A stretch of DNA of 64,000 nucleotides, from NCBI GenBank assembly GCA_016806645.1, contig JACSYO010001630.1, forward strand, positions 1,032,001 to 1,096,000. Reading direction: 5' to 3'. Shown one piece after another: positions 63,878 to 64,000 of the stretch; position 1 is the first letter of the stretch; each line of letters begins with the position of its first letter. Both the position numbers and the translations under genes were made by a program. The notes under the pieces were generated by a model. The model was given only the letters and a program-made list of their open reading frames with translations, searched no databases and was not told the origin of the DNA. The stretch comes from Ophiodon elongatus (taxonomy: Eukaryota; Chordata; Actinopteri; Perciformes; Hexagrammidae).

Positions 63878-64000
63878 AGTGGAGAGCAGGTGCAACAGGT
63901 AAGCACACAAATTCAAGACGAAGCGTTGCAGAATAATTAAAAACAGAGGAAAATGGCTATGTATGCTAATTAAACTTAACTACACTGTTAAATAAATAAA

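Overview
This window reads as teleost fish genomic DNA that is almost entirely transposable element. The host type is inferred from the repeats: L2-type LINEs with the fish 3' tail (ttttgggctatacaaaat), an RTE/Rex3-type LINE with a GGAT tail, Sushi-like chromodomain Gypsy elements, piggyBac elements flanked by TTAA, hAT elements with 8-bp target duplications, a tRNA-derived SINE, and many dinucleotide microsatellites. I found no convincing host protein-coding gene, no tRNA or rRNA gene, and no CRISPR array. Every recognisable coding region belongs to a mobile element and all but tiny fragments are broken.

Layout. 1-3566: head-to-tail copies of a modular AT-rich interspersed repeat, with a SINE fragment. 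5401-6276 and 7989-9484: two copies of an LTR-like unit. The second lies inside an L2 3' UTR with a 4-bp target duplication and itself carries an inverted L2 ORF1 fragment. 10392-14658: a long L2-type LINE in + orientation (ORF1, endonuclease, reverse transcriptase), abutted by a minus-strand Gypsy fragment with integrase and chromodomain (14660-16110). 17750-18301, 31825-32156 and about 39230-39852: three copies of a second LTR type. 19204-20405: an L2 3' end. 20406-28111: several modular repeat copies, a complete 0.9-kb piggyBac non-autonomous element, and four tandem hairpin units. 28112-31010: two L2 fragments and a tiny piggyBac derivative. 32157-33880: 5' LTR, gag and protease remnant of a Sushi-like Gypsy. 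35317-35905: Rex3-like LINE with a target duplication. 35946-37303: inverted piggyBac copy. 38442-39217: hAT non-autonomous element.

41495-47686 is the best preserved element, a 6.2-kb Ty3/Gypsy retrotransposon with both LTRs, a tRNA-Ile-like primer site, gag-pol, integrase and a perfect AAACT duplication. A related unoccupied site is visible at about 50780-50900. 49750-50600 is a hAT relic containing a 209-bp LTR-like insertion with its own 5-bp duplication. 50940-52395 is a Tx1-like LINE 3' half, 52396-54990 an L2, 56830-59420 a LINE of another clade, 59469-59678 a hAT BED-finger fragment, and 60603-63620 a nearly full-length L2 with a 5' minisatellite.

The genes do not form a host pathway. 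They work, or once worked, as transposition machinery: LINE ORF1/ORF2 for target-primed reverse transcription, Gypsy Gag-PR-RT-RH-IN for LTR retrotransposition, and hAT transposases. The most unusual signals are inverted duplications at or beside LINE junctions, an L2 ORF1 esterase domain lacking its catalytic residues in both copies, tandem stem-loop ends of the modular repeat, and multi-level nested insertions whose order can be read from their target duplications.
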